From Clitoria ternatea (taxonomy: Eukaryota; Streptophyta; Magnoliopsida; Fabales; Fabaceae): 64,000 nucleotides of DNA. Shown piece after piece: positions 1 to 11,443 of the stretch (position 1 is its first letter; every line of letters starts with the position of its first letter). The notes beneath the pieces are model-generated. The model ran no database searches, was not told the DNA's origin, and was given only the letters and a program-made list of their open reading frames with translations. The position numbers were made by a program, and so were the translations under genes. The DNA lies in the NCBI GenBank assembly GCA_037962975.1, contig CM075675.1, positions 3,172,001-3,236,000 of the forward strand, read 5' to 3'.

Positions 1-2190
1 AGAATCATGTCATTTGGATATCTACAACTCGAGATATGTGTAAATTAGTGAACTATATCAATGCTGGTAGAACCTATGCAGATTGATTTGTTCAAGCTTT
101 ATTTCTTCATTTGATGAACCAAATTTAATACCTGGGGCATATTGTACCAGGAGTAGGGGTAGCATCTGACCCAAAGAAAGTAAAAGTCGTGTGTACTTGG
201 CCTAAGCCTAAAGATATTAACAGCTTTAGGGGATTTCTTGGGTTAACATGGTATTATAGAAGATTTGTCAAAGACTATGGGAAATTGACAAAATCTTTAA
301 ATAACCTTCTTAAAATGATAATTTCCATTGGAGTGAGGAGGCCGAGATAACTTTTAAGAAGGCCATGGCAGAATTGCCCCTTGTTGGTTGTACCTGATTT
401 TTCCAAGGAATTTGTAATGGAAACTTATGCCTCAAGCAAAGGCTTAGGAGCAATATTGATGTAAGAGGAAAAACCAATAGTCTTTTAGAGCTAAGATTAT
501 CTGAGAGAGCATAATTAAAGTGAGTATATGAGTGAGAATTAATGACACTAGTTCTACGAGTTCAAAAATGGTGCATTATTTATTGGGCAGACATTTTATT
601 ATTAGGATTAATCAAAGAAGCCTGAAATTTCTCACTGATCAAAGATTGTTTATTGAAGAACAATTTAAGTGGGTTGTCAAGTTGATTGGCATGGACTTTG
701 AAATCTAATATAAACTAGGGACAAAGAATTTTGTAGTGGATGCGTTATCCAGGAAGGGTATATACATTACTTTATCAGTCCTAACATCACCAGAAGTGGA
801 TAAATGGGACAATGACATATAGTAGGATCCTAAACTACAACTCATTATTTAGGATTTGTTGGTTAATCCTTGTTCACATGAAGATTATACTTTAATTAAG
901 GGCAGGTTGTATTTTCACGGGAAATTAGTTCTACCCAAAACTGTTTCCATAATTCCCATTATTATTGTCGAGTGCCATGATACTTTTCTGGGAGGCCATT
1001 TTGGTTTTTTTTTATACATACAAGTGTGTGGGTAGCTTTTTATTTTGGGAAGGTATAAGAGGAGACATTAAGAATAATGTGCAATAACATGATATTTGTC
1101 AATGAAACAAATATGAAACTCTAACTTCAGGAGGGTTGTTATAGCCCCTACCTATCCCTACTCATGTTTGGAGAGATATCTCCATGGATTTTATTGGAGG
1201 ATTGCCAAGGACAATACTATCTTTGTCATCATGGACGGTTTGACTAAGTATGCATTTTTACTCTTTGGCCATCCTTTCTCTGCTCAAGAAGTAGTTGTTG
1301 TTTTTGTTAAAGAAGTTGTACGTTTATATGGATTTCCTTCTTCCATTATGTCAGATAGAGACTAAATCTTCTTGAGTCACTTTTGGAAGGAAATTTTCCA
1401 CTTGGCTGACACCCAGCTTAAGCTTAGTAGGCTTATCATCCTCAAACAGATGACCAAACAGAGGTTGTCAACCGCTACCTTGAAACTTACCTTCGTTGTT
1501 TTTCTGACACTAAATTGAAACGAAGGCTCGAATGGCTACCTTGGGCTAAATTTTGGTTCAATACCAATTATAATATTTTTGTTAAGATGACTATTTTTCA
1601 GGAACTCTATGGTCGTTGATTAAGGTTGGAACTGTTCGTTCTAAAGTAGAAGTTGTTAATCAGCTTGATGTTTAACATGATCAAATGTTACAGGAATTGA
1701 AATTGAATTTACTTAAAACTCAAGATCAAATGCGTTATTATGCTAATAAGGATCAATGATTGGTGGAAGGTTGGGGATTGGGTTTATTTGAAACTGCAGC
1801 CTTACCGTCTCTGCTCCTTGGCCAAGAGACCGAATAAGAAATTAGCTTCTCGTTTTTAAGGTTTTTTCCAAGTTATCTATAAGGTGAGTGCAGTCACTTA
1901 CAAATTAGAGCTGCTGGCACATTCATGTATTCGTTTAATTTTTTATGTGTCTTTGCTTAAGAGAGCTCTCAAACTGCACCAATAACCTCAAACTTGCCCC
2001 CTATGTTGAATAAAGACCATGAGTTGAAAGTGAAACCTAAAGATATTGTCAATTGGTGTGAATCACACACTGGATAGGTGGAGGTGTTAGTGCAATGCCA
2101 TCAGCTTTCTTCTTGCTACAATACTTAAGAATTAGTTGTGAATGTTCAAGAGACTTTTCCTCACTTCCCCTTGAGGACAAGGTGTAGGGG
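1..2190 (+). pseudogene. Decayed Ty3/gypsy retrotransposon pol (RT end, RNase H, integrase, chromodomain-like tail)
   Basis: Translating all three plus frames gives ordered pieces of a gypsy polyprotein. Around 150-300 is the end of reverse transcriptase (FRGFLGLTWYYRRFVKDYG), around 410-470 an RNase H start (METYASSKGLGAIL), around 970-1010 the integrase zinc-binding part (CHDTFLGGHFG), from about 1170 the integrase core (SMDFIGGLPR), and about 1900-2190 the C-terminal tail (YVSLLKRAL, then a chromodomain-like segment ending FPHFPLEDKV). Stops and frame changes interrupt every segment and the longest open piece is 65 codons, so this is an old dead copy. The 5' part lies outside the window. 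The tail suggests a chromovirus lineage, but this was judged by eye. Confidence 0.85.
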
Positions 2191-2602
2191 GTATGAGAAT
2201 TAGAGTTAAACCTCCTATTACTTAGGTCTATAAGAGGCGCAACAAAGAAAAAGATAATAATAATAATAATATTTAACAACAACTTTGGGTCTTTATCTAT
2301 TTTATCTTTTAGTTTATCCATTTATCTTTTAGCTCATCTCTTTTATTTTCATTATCTTTTAATAGTTTATTTGGTTTAGTTATCTACTTTTAGTTTATTA
2401 GGTTTAATATAAATAAAGGAGATAGTACCTTTATTAGGAAGCCTTGAAAAGAAAACTAGGATTAAAAGTTGATTATTGAAAATCAATTGTAATCTTCTCA
2501 AGAGCATTCAAAATTATCAAATACACCACATTCAATTTATATTTGAAAATGAGATTAACCCATTACTATTTTAATGATTAAGTGATGTTTTTGTACCCGT
2601 TC
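2191..2602 (+). other. Sequence 3' of the gypsy pol, possibly its PPT and LTR remnant
   Basis: A purine-rich stretch (GGTGTAGGGGGTATGAGAA) follows the pol end and could be a polypurine tract. The next 400 bases are AT-rich with repeated TTTAGTTTAT-like words, as expected for a decayed LTR. I could not find a paired LTR or TG...CA borders, so the assignment rests on position only. Confidence 0.35.
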
Positions 2603-2605
2603 TAA

Positions 2606-2768
2606 GAGGGTGTTTGATTTGTAGTTGGGGAAACAGAGTTAAGTTGAAGTAAAAAATTTAAAGGTTGATATTAATTCTTCACACAATCAAAACTCCGTCC
2701 GTAAGATCAAAAACTTACTTCTATTTAACGGAGAAAAACTCCGTTGGGGTAGTACCCCAAACATGCTC
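2606..2768. mobile_element. PIF/Harbinger (Tourist-like) MITE, 163 bp
   Basis: The left end reads GAGGGTGTTTGATTT and the reverse complement of the right end reads GAGCATGTTTGGGGT, an imperfect terminal inverted repeat. Both ends are flanked by TAA (2603-2605 and 2769-2771), the 3-bp target duplication of PIF/Harbinger elements. There is no coding capacity. The interior has paired CTCCGT/ACGGAG motifs that could fold. Confidence 0.65.
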
Positions 2769-2771
2769 TAA

Positions 2772-3709
2772 ATGTAGTACTCTACCCCGCAATCTTAATG
2801 AGCTCTAAAATTTTTGATTACTCCTAAGAAAATCTTTCATTGACTTTTGACCACTCCAATGACCAAGGTAAAACGTGGTGTGTCCTTCCTTTTGTTCTGT
2901 TCCCTTCTATCTCTGCCATATAATTGTGTTGCTGGAACTGCTTTTTCCAATACTATATTATTCTCATATCTCATTAGAAAAAAAAGGAAGTTTTCTTGTG
3001 TGTTGCTTGATGAGTAATCATTGTCTTTCCTGGATAAGATGGAGCATTCCTGAATCATGGAGCAATGGTTTTTGGAGGATCATCAATGTAAGATATTCAG
3101 GCCCAAAATTCCACTTCATTAAGTGGCAGTGTAAGAGGAGTACTACACCAAGGAACTAGTTCCACTGTGCTGCCACCTACAATTGATGAATCTCTAACAA
3201 GTTAAATTAAACTAACTCTATTGGAAAATTCCCATTTGAACTTTATGGAATTCCAAATGAAAACTCAAAAAGCATTACGTCAAATTATTAAATGAAAGAG
3301 AATGTTATAGAAGCATCTGAATCCATTGATGTTGACTAAAAGTTGCAATGGAATAGTCTATTGGTATCATGGTCTTCCTGCCAAATCACCAGATTCTTCA
3401 ATAGTATTTGATATTTCTTCTTGATGAGGTAGAGAAAAATAGTTCTTTTGATTTGACGTTTCAGTGACCATGACCACTGATTGATTATAATCCCCTAACG
3501 AGTCAAATCCTGATTTCCACTCATATAAACCCATATCATTCTTTTTGTTATTGTTGTTGATAGTATAACGGACTCATAATTATCAGATCATTTTTATTGA
3601 GCCCAACTAAAAAATAAATAACTAATATAAATCCTATAATTAATATATTAGCTAATATTAATTATTAGAAATTAAAAATTTCTCACAAACTCAACATGAT
3701 TACTTAGAA
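2772..3709. other. Gene-free AT-rich stretch
   Basis: Only short open frames without recognisable protein similarity are present. I see no RNA gene, tandem repeat or clear transposon end here. Confidence 0.4.
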
Positions 3710-4328
3710 ATGGAAGCATTTTATGATTCCCTTAATGCCGAGACCCATTTTGTTTCACGTTTCCATGATAAGTCAACCACCATTGCTCTAACTGAAAAGG
3801 CAAGGGAGGCATTGAAAATAGTGCAAAACTTCTTCTCCCATGATGCTTCAGTTTTGTTGCATCCTGAACTGTGTAGTGTCATGAAAACTAGATCAGAATA
3901 CCTCTCTAATTTGTCTGTTGATGATTGTATGTTGAGTGAAATGAGAATACAGATATCGGAAGCTTCGAGAAAATTGACTCAGTGGAGTAAAGATTATATG
4001 GAAGCAAATATGAAATTGGGTCAACAACATCTGAGTTGAAGAAACTTGGTGAACTAGAAGCAGGTTTGGAAACTAACAAGAAACAGTTCATGGAAGTTGT
4101 GGCTTCAGAAAATGAGCTGCTAGATAAGTTAGATTAAAAAATCAACACGACTCTCAAGAGAAAAAGAGATATTTGAGGAAGGAAAGAAAATCAAAACTCA
4201 GATAGATGAGTTGAGGGGAAAAGTTCCTTGTTTGCAATATGAACATGATTTGGCAAAGGAAACACAAGATAGAATCAAAGCTGAATGGTCACAGGTTAGA
4301 GAAAAATTTAAGATTGATGCAGATTGAG
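3710..4328 (+). pseudogene. Broken ORF for a coiled-coil protein fragment
   Basis: An open frame of 109 codons starts MEAFYDSLNAETHFVSRF and is followed, after a frame change near 4035, by more coiled-coil coding sequence (ELKKLGELEAGLE, then IFEEGKKIKTQIDELRGK) interrupted by an in-frame TAA near 4135 and ending at a stop near 4327. The charged heptad-like composition continues across the breaks, so the pieces were one protein. It resembles C-terminal coiled-coil tails I associate with repetitive plant mobile domain-type genes in legumes, but I do not recognise it securely. No introns or promoter are visible. Confidence 0.5.
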
Positions 4329-5434
4329 GTGCACAGTAATCCAAGTAGAAACTTGACAATTAGACTCTAGCATCTGGTCTATTGAGCAAGAGAGTGAAGT
4401 TATTTGGAATGATTGTTGCATGAAGTCTTATTTTCAAGATACAATGTGTTATCATAAGAGTAAATATTCTCCTTAGTCCCAAGATTGTAGTATTGGATAC
4501 TTTAATCCTTCCTTTTACAGTTATTTTCAGTCTCTAAGATTGTTCATTGTCAATCAATTATATCATTGATGGAGGAATGTAATTGATTGATGATAGACAA
4601 CTTTAAAGAGTTAAAGTTGTGGTTTTCGAAGGTCAAATATGTAATTATCAAATGTAATCTCAAGATTAAAATGATGATTTTTAAAAGTAAGAAATAAAAT
4701 ATTTGAATGCAGGGGACAAAGCAAGATTTAAGCTTAGATTGCAGCTGTGTTGAAAATTGAAAGGAAAACTTTTGTCATCCAAACTAATCCTATTTAACTT
4801 GATTCCAAATGATATATTAAATACTATAAAATAACAAAAAGTTGCCATCGTTGGACTGGAAAGGAAAGTAATGAAAGGAAAAAGAAGTCTTCCAATGTAA
4901 ATGGTGTAATTGAATTGAAATTGGGTGATCAGTGTAAATTTTTTAAAAATTACACAATTAGGATAAGTAGGACATGAGAAGCACAACTACTGAAAGCAAG
5001 TTGAACATGTCATATCTGACTTTCATCATTTAATTTTTAAGAAAAAATACAAAAGTTTCAAAGTCATACTTTCCATGTCTGACTTGCCTAAATTGCATAC
5101 AATTTTTTAAAACTATGCCAATCTCATAATTTTTTAATTCAATTACACCAAATTATATGATGAAAGAAAAACCGAAAAAGAAACACCAATACTAAACTTC
5201 TGTATAATATTAATATACAACCTTTTATAAGTCCTGTACATATTACAGTATAAAAATAAAAAATATAATACATATATTTATACATAACATCAGAATTCAA
5301 ACTCTGAAACAGATCAGTGTTGGGAGAACTGAGAGAGAACTCAGCAAAAACAAATTAGCCAGAGAAAACAATTACTGAAAAATAATGGAGAACTAGGAGG
5401 ATTTTCAGATGAACATGGTGACAAGTGACAACTT
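4329..5434. other. Intergenic, 3' flank of the P450 gene
   Basis: AT-rich DNA downstream of the minus-strand P450. Some sequence near 4460-4620 resembles dispersed repeats (stretches like AGTCCCAAGATTGTAGTATT), but no borders could be defined. Confidence 0.35.
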
Positions 5435-8400
5435 TTAGTTTGTTTCTTTATCATTTCTTCTTGTAAGGTGAATTTCAAAACCATTCACTAACCGAGCAGA
5501 AGGAAAGAAAGACATCCTATCTTCCTTAATTTGTCTCCACCTGTTGAAAACATCCAACACATCAATTATGGTTAGATTTGTTAATTTATGCCTTTTGCTA
5601 AATTAGATTTAGATTAGAGAAGTTGATTACCATTTTTGTAACACATTTTTTATTACTGAATAAATATTTTTAGTGATATCCACATCATTTATCGGATCTA
5701 ATAATAAAGGCAATGTCAAAGAAAAGTTAGAGGGATTTTCTCCTAAAGTTGTATGACTCATAAAAAGTAACTCAGGATCACGAATCTGGTCAATCATATA
5801 ATATTATACATTTTAATAAGTGTCATTTAGATATTAACTAGGACTAATGGTCTCAGACTGTCCAATATTTTCTTTTATGTACAACAAGAGAGAAGGATAC
5901 ATGAATTTTGTGAACATCACTTATCACTGAGTCACATACTACTTGCGCCATACTACTTAAAAGAAGTGTAAGAGAAAGTTTGTTATTGCCATTCTTCTTT
6001 GTGCAATCTTGTAGGGTACAAAAATGTGCTACTAGAGAGAGAGGCATTACCTGTAGGTAGTTACAAAGTAATGAAGAAAAAGAGCAATTTGAAGGCGAGC
6101 CAACTCTGCTCCAGGACAGAATCTAGCACCTCCTCCAAAGGGTGCATAGAATGGACTAGTTCTCCAGTTTCTCTTTTCCTTCATTGAGAGCATAGAAATT
6201 AAAAATGATGTGAATTGAAGTGAACCTCAAGTACAAAGTTGAATGAACTATGCACCAAAATGTTATGTGGACTAACCTCATTTTCAGGTTCCATCCATCT
6301 CCAAGGATTGAATTTTAGAGCTCCACTATATACATTCTCATCTAAATGGACTGCTGAAAGAAATGGAACCACAAAGCACCCTTTGGGAATAACAAAATCT
6401 ACTCAAAAACAGAAAAGATAGTATTAATAGCTTATTGTAAAACTTTTGCATGCATAGCATGGCTTCAATAGTTGAACATTATCAATGAATCTATTAATTT
6501 TTGACACATCATTATTTATTGCTATTAGTTTAATCATATTGAGAATAAAATGTAAGTATCTTATAGAAGAACTTTGAATATCATTTAAGCTCAAAATTTA
6601 TTACCTTGGTATTGAATGTCTTCTTTTGCTTCTCTCATTAACCAAATTGCAATACCCCCAAGTCTGAGTGTTTCATCAATGACCTGTTCATGGAAGACAA
6701 CATGAAACCTTAATGCACTGTTCTCTATTATTGAATATATTAACTGCAAGTTTATCTATTACCTTGCTATAGAAAATATTTATTAGATGAAGTATATCAT
6801 CAAACTTGTGCTCAAAACAGTCTAATATGAAGAAAAGTGAAAATATAGTCACTTACACATTGAGTGAATGGCATGGCTTTATAATCCTGCCATGTGAGAA
6901 ATTCTTCACCACAATTACTCCTTAGAGAATCCTGTTCATCCTGTCCAAGCGAAATTTTTGCAAAAGTTTAAGAAAAAGGTCCCTTCTTTTGATGGATTTT
7001 CTAACTTTGTGCAAGGCTGCTACAGATAAGAAATTAAAAAAGTAAAAAAAAATTATTTAAAATTGATATTAATATAGTCCCCTGTAAATTCTAAGGCAAG
7101 CCTAATATAATTTCCAATTAAAACATTTCAAATTTCTTATCCTGTATAAACCTTTGCACAGGTTAGAAAACAAACTAAGATAGTTCTAGGTACAAAACAA
7201 AATAGGGGGAAACAATTTCAAGAATAGTTGTTTTATATACCAGTAGCTGCTCCATGGCTTTAGGACATTGAGTTAGAAAATAGACTGCAAAAAGCATAGT
7301 TTTGGTGGTTGTTTCATTTCCAGCAAAGAGAAGATTGATAATGAAATCTGCAACAGCATCATCAGGCAAGCTTTCTTCCTCTAGTAATCTTCCAAGTACA
7401 CCATTACCTCCCATGGGAGCACCATTTTGTCTGTATATCTCTATGGTCTTGTTTATCTTGCTTATGATTTTCTCCCTAGCCTGATACCAAAGAATATCAA
7501 CTTCAACACCTTTTAATTTAATAATTCCATTTAATCAACTTAATCTTAGAATTATATTTTGAAAAAGTGACTAATTTAATTAAAATATTAATGGCCTAAA
7601 AGCAATCTTAATGAGAAAAGCATGCCCTGTGATTGATAATTTTGAATATTAATGTAAAAATGAGAAGCTAAAACTGAATATTTCAAGTTTCATTACTACA
7701 TCTAAGACTGTTCTTGTGACTCCAGCCATTGTAGGAGGTGATCATGGGAAGAAAAGTAATTATTAATACTTTGAAACTCTAAGTGAAAAGTTAAATAAGA
7801 ACAAGATTTATTTCTCTCACTGAACAAGTTAAACAGGAACTTAGGTCGTATTATATATGTATATATGGAATTAGAAATTTCCTCAATGCACCTTCATGGC
7901 AATGTGGTATGCATAGCCTGGGATGTTGATGGGAACAGATAGACAACCATCTACAAAGTCAGAAAACAACTGAGCCATTTCATTGACTTGAGACTCACTT
8001 GAAACCCCTAATAGTTGATTGACCATTAAATTTATAGCCACCTGCAGTAAATCATGCAGATATTAATTGAAAATATTGTTAGTAAGCTTACACTAACACA
8101 CCATGAGTTAAAATTAAGTACCTTTCTACAAACATCCTGGAGAAAAATGACTTGATTGTTGTTGAAATTGCTCAAAGTCTGGAGCATGACCTTTTGTATG
8201 TCATTCATGAAATGGAACTTGAGCTTCTCTAGGCGCATCATATTTGAGGCAATTCCATGTAGTTTCCTTTGTTGCTCTCCTTGCACTGTGATCACACCAT
8301 TTTTACCAACCAAATCTCTGAAAGATTTTGGATAACTTGAAATGAATAATTTCCCTTCATTTTGCATCACAAAGCGGTTAAAGCTTGGATCTGCTGATAC

Positions 8401-9180
8401 CACTGCCCATTTGCCAAATAGGCTGCAAGAAAATATCTTACCATACCTGTGCCAAATGAAGGATTCATCTATTAGAATGGTTCCCACGAGCCATGTAATT
8501 GGATTTTTTGCTTTTTGAAAACTGTTCTTACAATAACCTCTTATGGACAATTGGGCGGTTTGGTTTGAAAAAATGTTTGTTTTAAATTTTTTTTCTTTAC
8601 TTTTAATTACAAAACGAACACGTGATCTTCTGATGAGGGTGACAAACCAATAGTTTTGTAATTAAAAATGAGAACAGAAACTGAAACAAGAAAATGTTTT
8701 TCCATACCAGATAGCCCTTTAGTTTTCAAATAATGTGGATTCAAAAGAATGATTCTATTCAGAGGCTCTTTAATTATACATATAATTGTATTAATCAAGA
8801 AATCGACCACTGTGTTAGTTATTAACTTTCATGCTTATATTTAAGTTCAAACTAGAACCTTAAATTCCAAATCAACCAAACTCTAAACTAATTCAAAAGC
8901 TAGAATATGTTTGCATTTTTTCTTCTTGTCAAAAACTAGCATTAAATAACAAATACCTCTGCACCATTTCTTCAACAAACTGAGGAGGATGAGAACTTGC
9001 AACAGCATTGTACCAGTTGATGCTGTCACCAATCAAGGGCCAGCCTCTCCTTCCAGGTGGTAATCTGAATTTGCTGTTGTGTTCCTTCCTTAACATGGCA
9101 CCAATGAGTTTTGCAAATATTGCAGTAGCCAATGTCACAGTGATCATAACCAGCCATGTTTCTGGAATAATTTCTCTCAT
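5435..9180 (-). CDS. Cytochrome P450, CYP85 clan, CYP722-like (nine exons, 485 aa)
   Basis: Nine exons splice in frame with GT/AG borders: 9180-8957, 8446-8122, 8041-7892, 7480-7241, 6940-6857, 6683-6605, 6398-6277, 6178-6051 and 5540-5435, giving 485 residues, normal for a microsomal P450. Residues 9-30 form a membrane anchor, followed by the proline hinge FRLPPGRRGWPLIGD. The I-helix motif AGNETT is at 286-291, ExxR (ETLR) at 345-348, FNPWRW in the PERF region of exon 7, and the haem loop FGGGARFCPG at 422-431 with Cys429. The sequence closely resembles my memory of Arabidopsis CYP722A1 (At1g19630). CYP722 enzymes act on carlactonoic acid in strigolactone biosynthesis: CYP722C makes orobanchol or 5-deoxystrigol, CYP722A/B a 16-hydroxylated product. 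Which subfamily this is cannot be settled here. No lesion was found, so it is probably functional. Confidence 0.88.
8601..8667. repeat. Perfect 15-bp inverted repeat in P450 intron 1
   Basis: TTTTAATTACAAAAC at 8601-8615 is matched by GTTTTGTAATTAAAA at 8653-8667, with a 37-base loop. The intron sequence around it (about 8540-8720) has the look of a small MITE but no target duplication was found. Confidence 0.6.
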
Positions 9181-10869
9181 TTTCTATGTGAAATAAAATG
9201 GAGAATAAAGCTAATCGCACCACCACCTGCAGAGAAAATTGATAATATAGATATTGAGACAGACATGATAATCACTTGTCAATGTAAATGTGAACTATTA
9301 TAAAACAATGAAATGAAAAGGAAGAATTTATAATGGCAGAACATGCTTAGTTGACCAACCTTAAGAAGATCTAGTAGGGCCACATTAACTTAGTATTTTA
9401 CATGAATAAACCATCCTTAGAATATTTTTTATAAACCAAGGTCTGAATATGTAAAGATACAAGAAAAAATTAAATATAAAAAGTAGGAAGAAGATCACAA
9501 TCTGACAGTATATTATTTAGAGAATGTGAATCCAATTTTTTGTCCTAATATGCAATCTAAAGGATAATCACATAAACATGGCTACCCCATGATATTCATA
9601 CAATTTCTAGTACATATAGAAGATATGCTGACTTTTCCATAATCTCACAAAAAAGAATCTCACATCTTAACAACCAAATGATAGATACTATGAATCTTGG
9701 TGGCGTGTGAAACAGCACCAAAAGGGTCATGATGAAAAAATTTGAGATAAGTAATTTCAATTGCACACTGGTTAATTAACATACCCTTCCAGAAGGAATG
9801 ACCAGAGACTTCCAAATTCCTAATGCAAAAAAGTGTTTAATTAGTCACCTTAAAATTCTGTTGAACAAGAAGAAATATGCACAACATTTAAGGACCCTTT
9901 GTACATATTCTTTAGAAGTTTATATAGAGAAAGGAGATGGAAGAAGCCATGTGTTGCAATGACTTGATAATTGGAATATATAAGGAAAAGGGTCACAAAT
10001 TAACTGGGCCAAAAGTGTTTTGGTGTGCATTTAATAGTGTCATGAACACTTAAGTTCAAATTCGTGAACACGAAATAAGGTGAATAATATCATCAACTAG
10101 TAGGGGTTGTCATCAAGAAACTTTAGCTAGAGTTTGACTTGCCCATTTTACGCTATGCAGTTATGCAACAATATGTATTAATCAAGTTGCCATATTATAC
10201 TGACGCAAGACACGCTTTTTTTTTCTTAATTAAAAAATGTTCATATTTGAGCAAATATTCTAGTTGGAATATCATAATATTAATTGAAACTATATATAAA
10301 AATAGTAGGATAGATCTTAAATAGGTGTGTTCCTAGTCATCTACAACAAATATAATTGGCAACAATCAATGTAGGTAACTAGAAGTAGGAGCCGAAAAAA
10401 AAAACCAGACAACTGTACAAATCTCTCCATTAAATTCTAATAAGTGAAACAACAAATGGTTGACAGCATGCTACCCTGCATATGAGGTAAGTAGAAAGTA
10501 ATTAATCTCCTCTATTTAAGTGTGTTGAAAGTTTGATTCTCATCCATCTTATGTATGGATTAGTTTTGAATCAGTTGTCCCAACAATAATGTGTAGGTGT
10601 CTATAAGTAATTAGTGAATTAGTCATAATGTTCGATGATGACAGATAGCTTGAGTTTATTTTCATGGTTTCATTAAAAGTCAAATTTTGTGTCACAGGTC
10701 ACAACAAATCATACATGTTATTTAATCACCTAACATAGTCTTCTTGAGATCTTGAGTTTGTACCCACATTATAGAAACTAAATTAATGATTATCTGTGAA
10801 TTTTATAAGAAAATATTTTAATTCAAGAGAACAATAACAATATCTTTTGTGATTTTTTAGAGTTAGCAA
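9181..10869. other. Upstream region of the P450, gene-free
   Basis: No open frame longer than about 60 codons and no protein similarity. It should hold the promoter and 5' UTR of the minus-strand P450, but I could not fix a transcription start. No transposon borders were found. Confidence 0.4.
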
Positions 10870-11443
10870 TAGGGATGATAATTTGGGTTTGACTTACAGG
10901 CTAGCCTGTTTGACCCATTGAAAATAAACAGACCGAGTCAAAAATTCAAATTCATTTTTCTAAATAAGTCAGACCCGTTTTAATCCGTAAAAAAACAAGC
11001 CCTGACGGGTCAGGCCAAGCTAGCCCGTTGAGTTACTAATAAAAAATTTATATTAATATATATATATATTATATATATATTAAAGTAAAATATAATTTAT
11101 AATAATATATTATTATAAAATATAAATAATAAAATTTTGTTTTCATTAATGCAAATATAATTTATTTAAACTTTAAATGAATTAAATTGGGTTGATTATA
11201 AAAAACTGGTTTTAAAAATGTGAAATCGAATTTTTATATCTAAAGTTTTTTTATATAAAAAAACTTAAAATTAGTACAAATTTAGAATAAAAAATGACAT
11301 GCATAAGACAAAAAAAGGTTAGTCCATTGGTCATAGAGCAGTATTCTAACTCGTTTTCTTTTTTTAACCTGACCCGATCCGTATTAGACAAGCTTAAGCG
11401 GACCTTACCCGTCTTGACACATAAACTCATATTGCCACGTCTA
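10870..11443. mobile_element. hAT-like MITE with GGCCCG-type subterminal motifs, about 574 bp
   Basis: The left end TAGGGATGATAATTTGGGTT pairs imperfectly with the reverse complement of the right end (TAGACGTGGCAATATGAGTT). Both subterminal regions are rich in GACCCGTT/AGCCCGTT words while the middle is almost pure AT. The flanks GTTAGCAA and ATTGGCTA share five of eight positions, compatible with a decayed 8-bp hAT duplication. The similarly built element at 35332-35961 supports the call. Confidence 0.5.
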
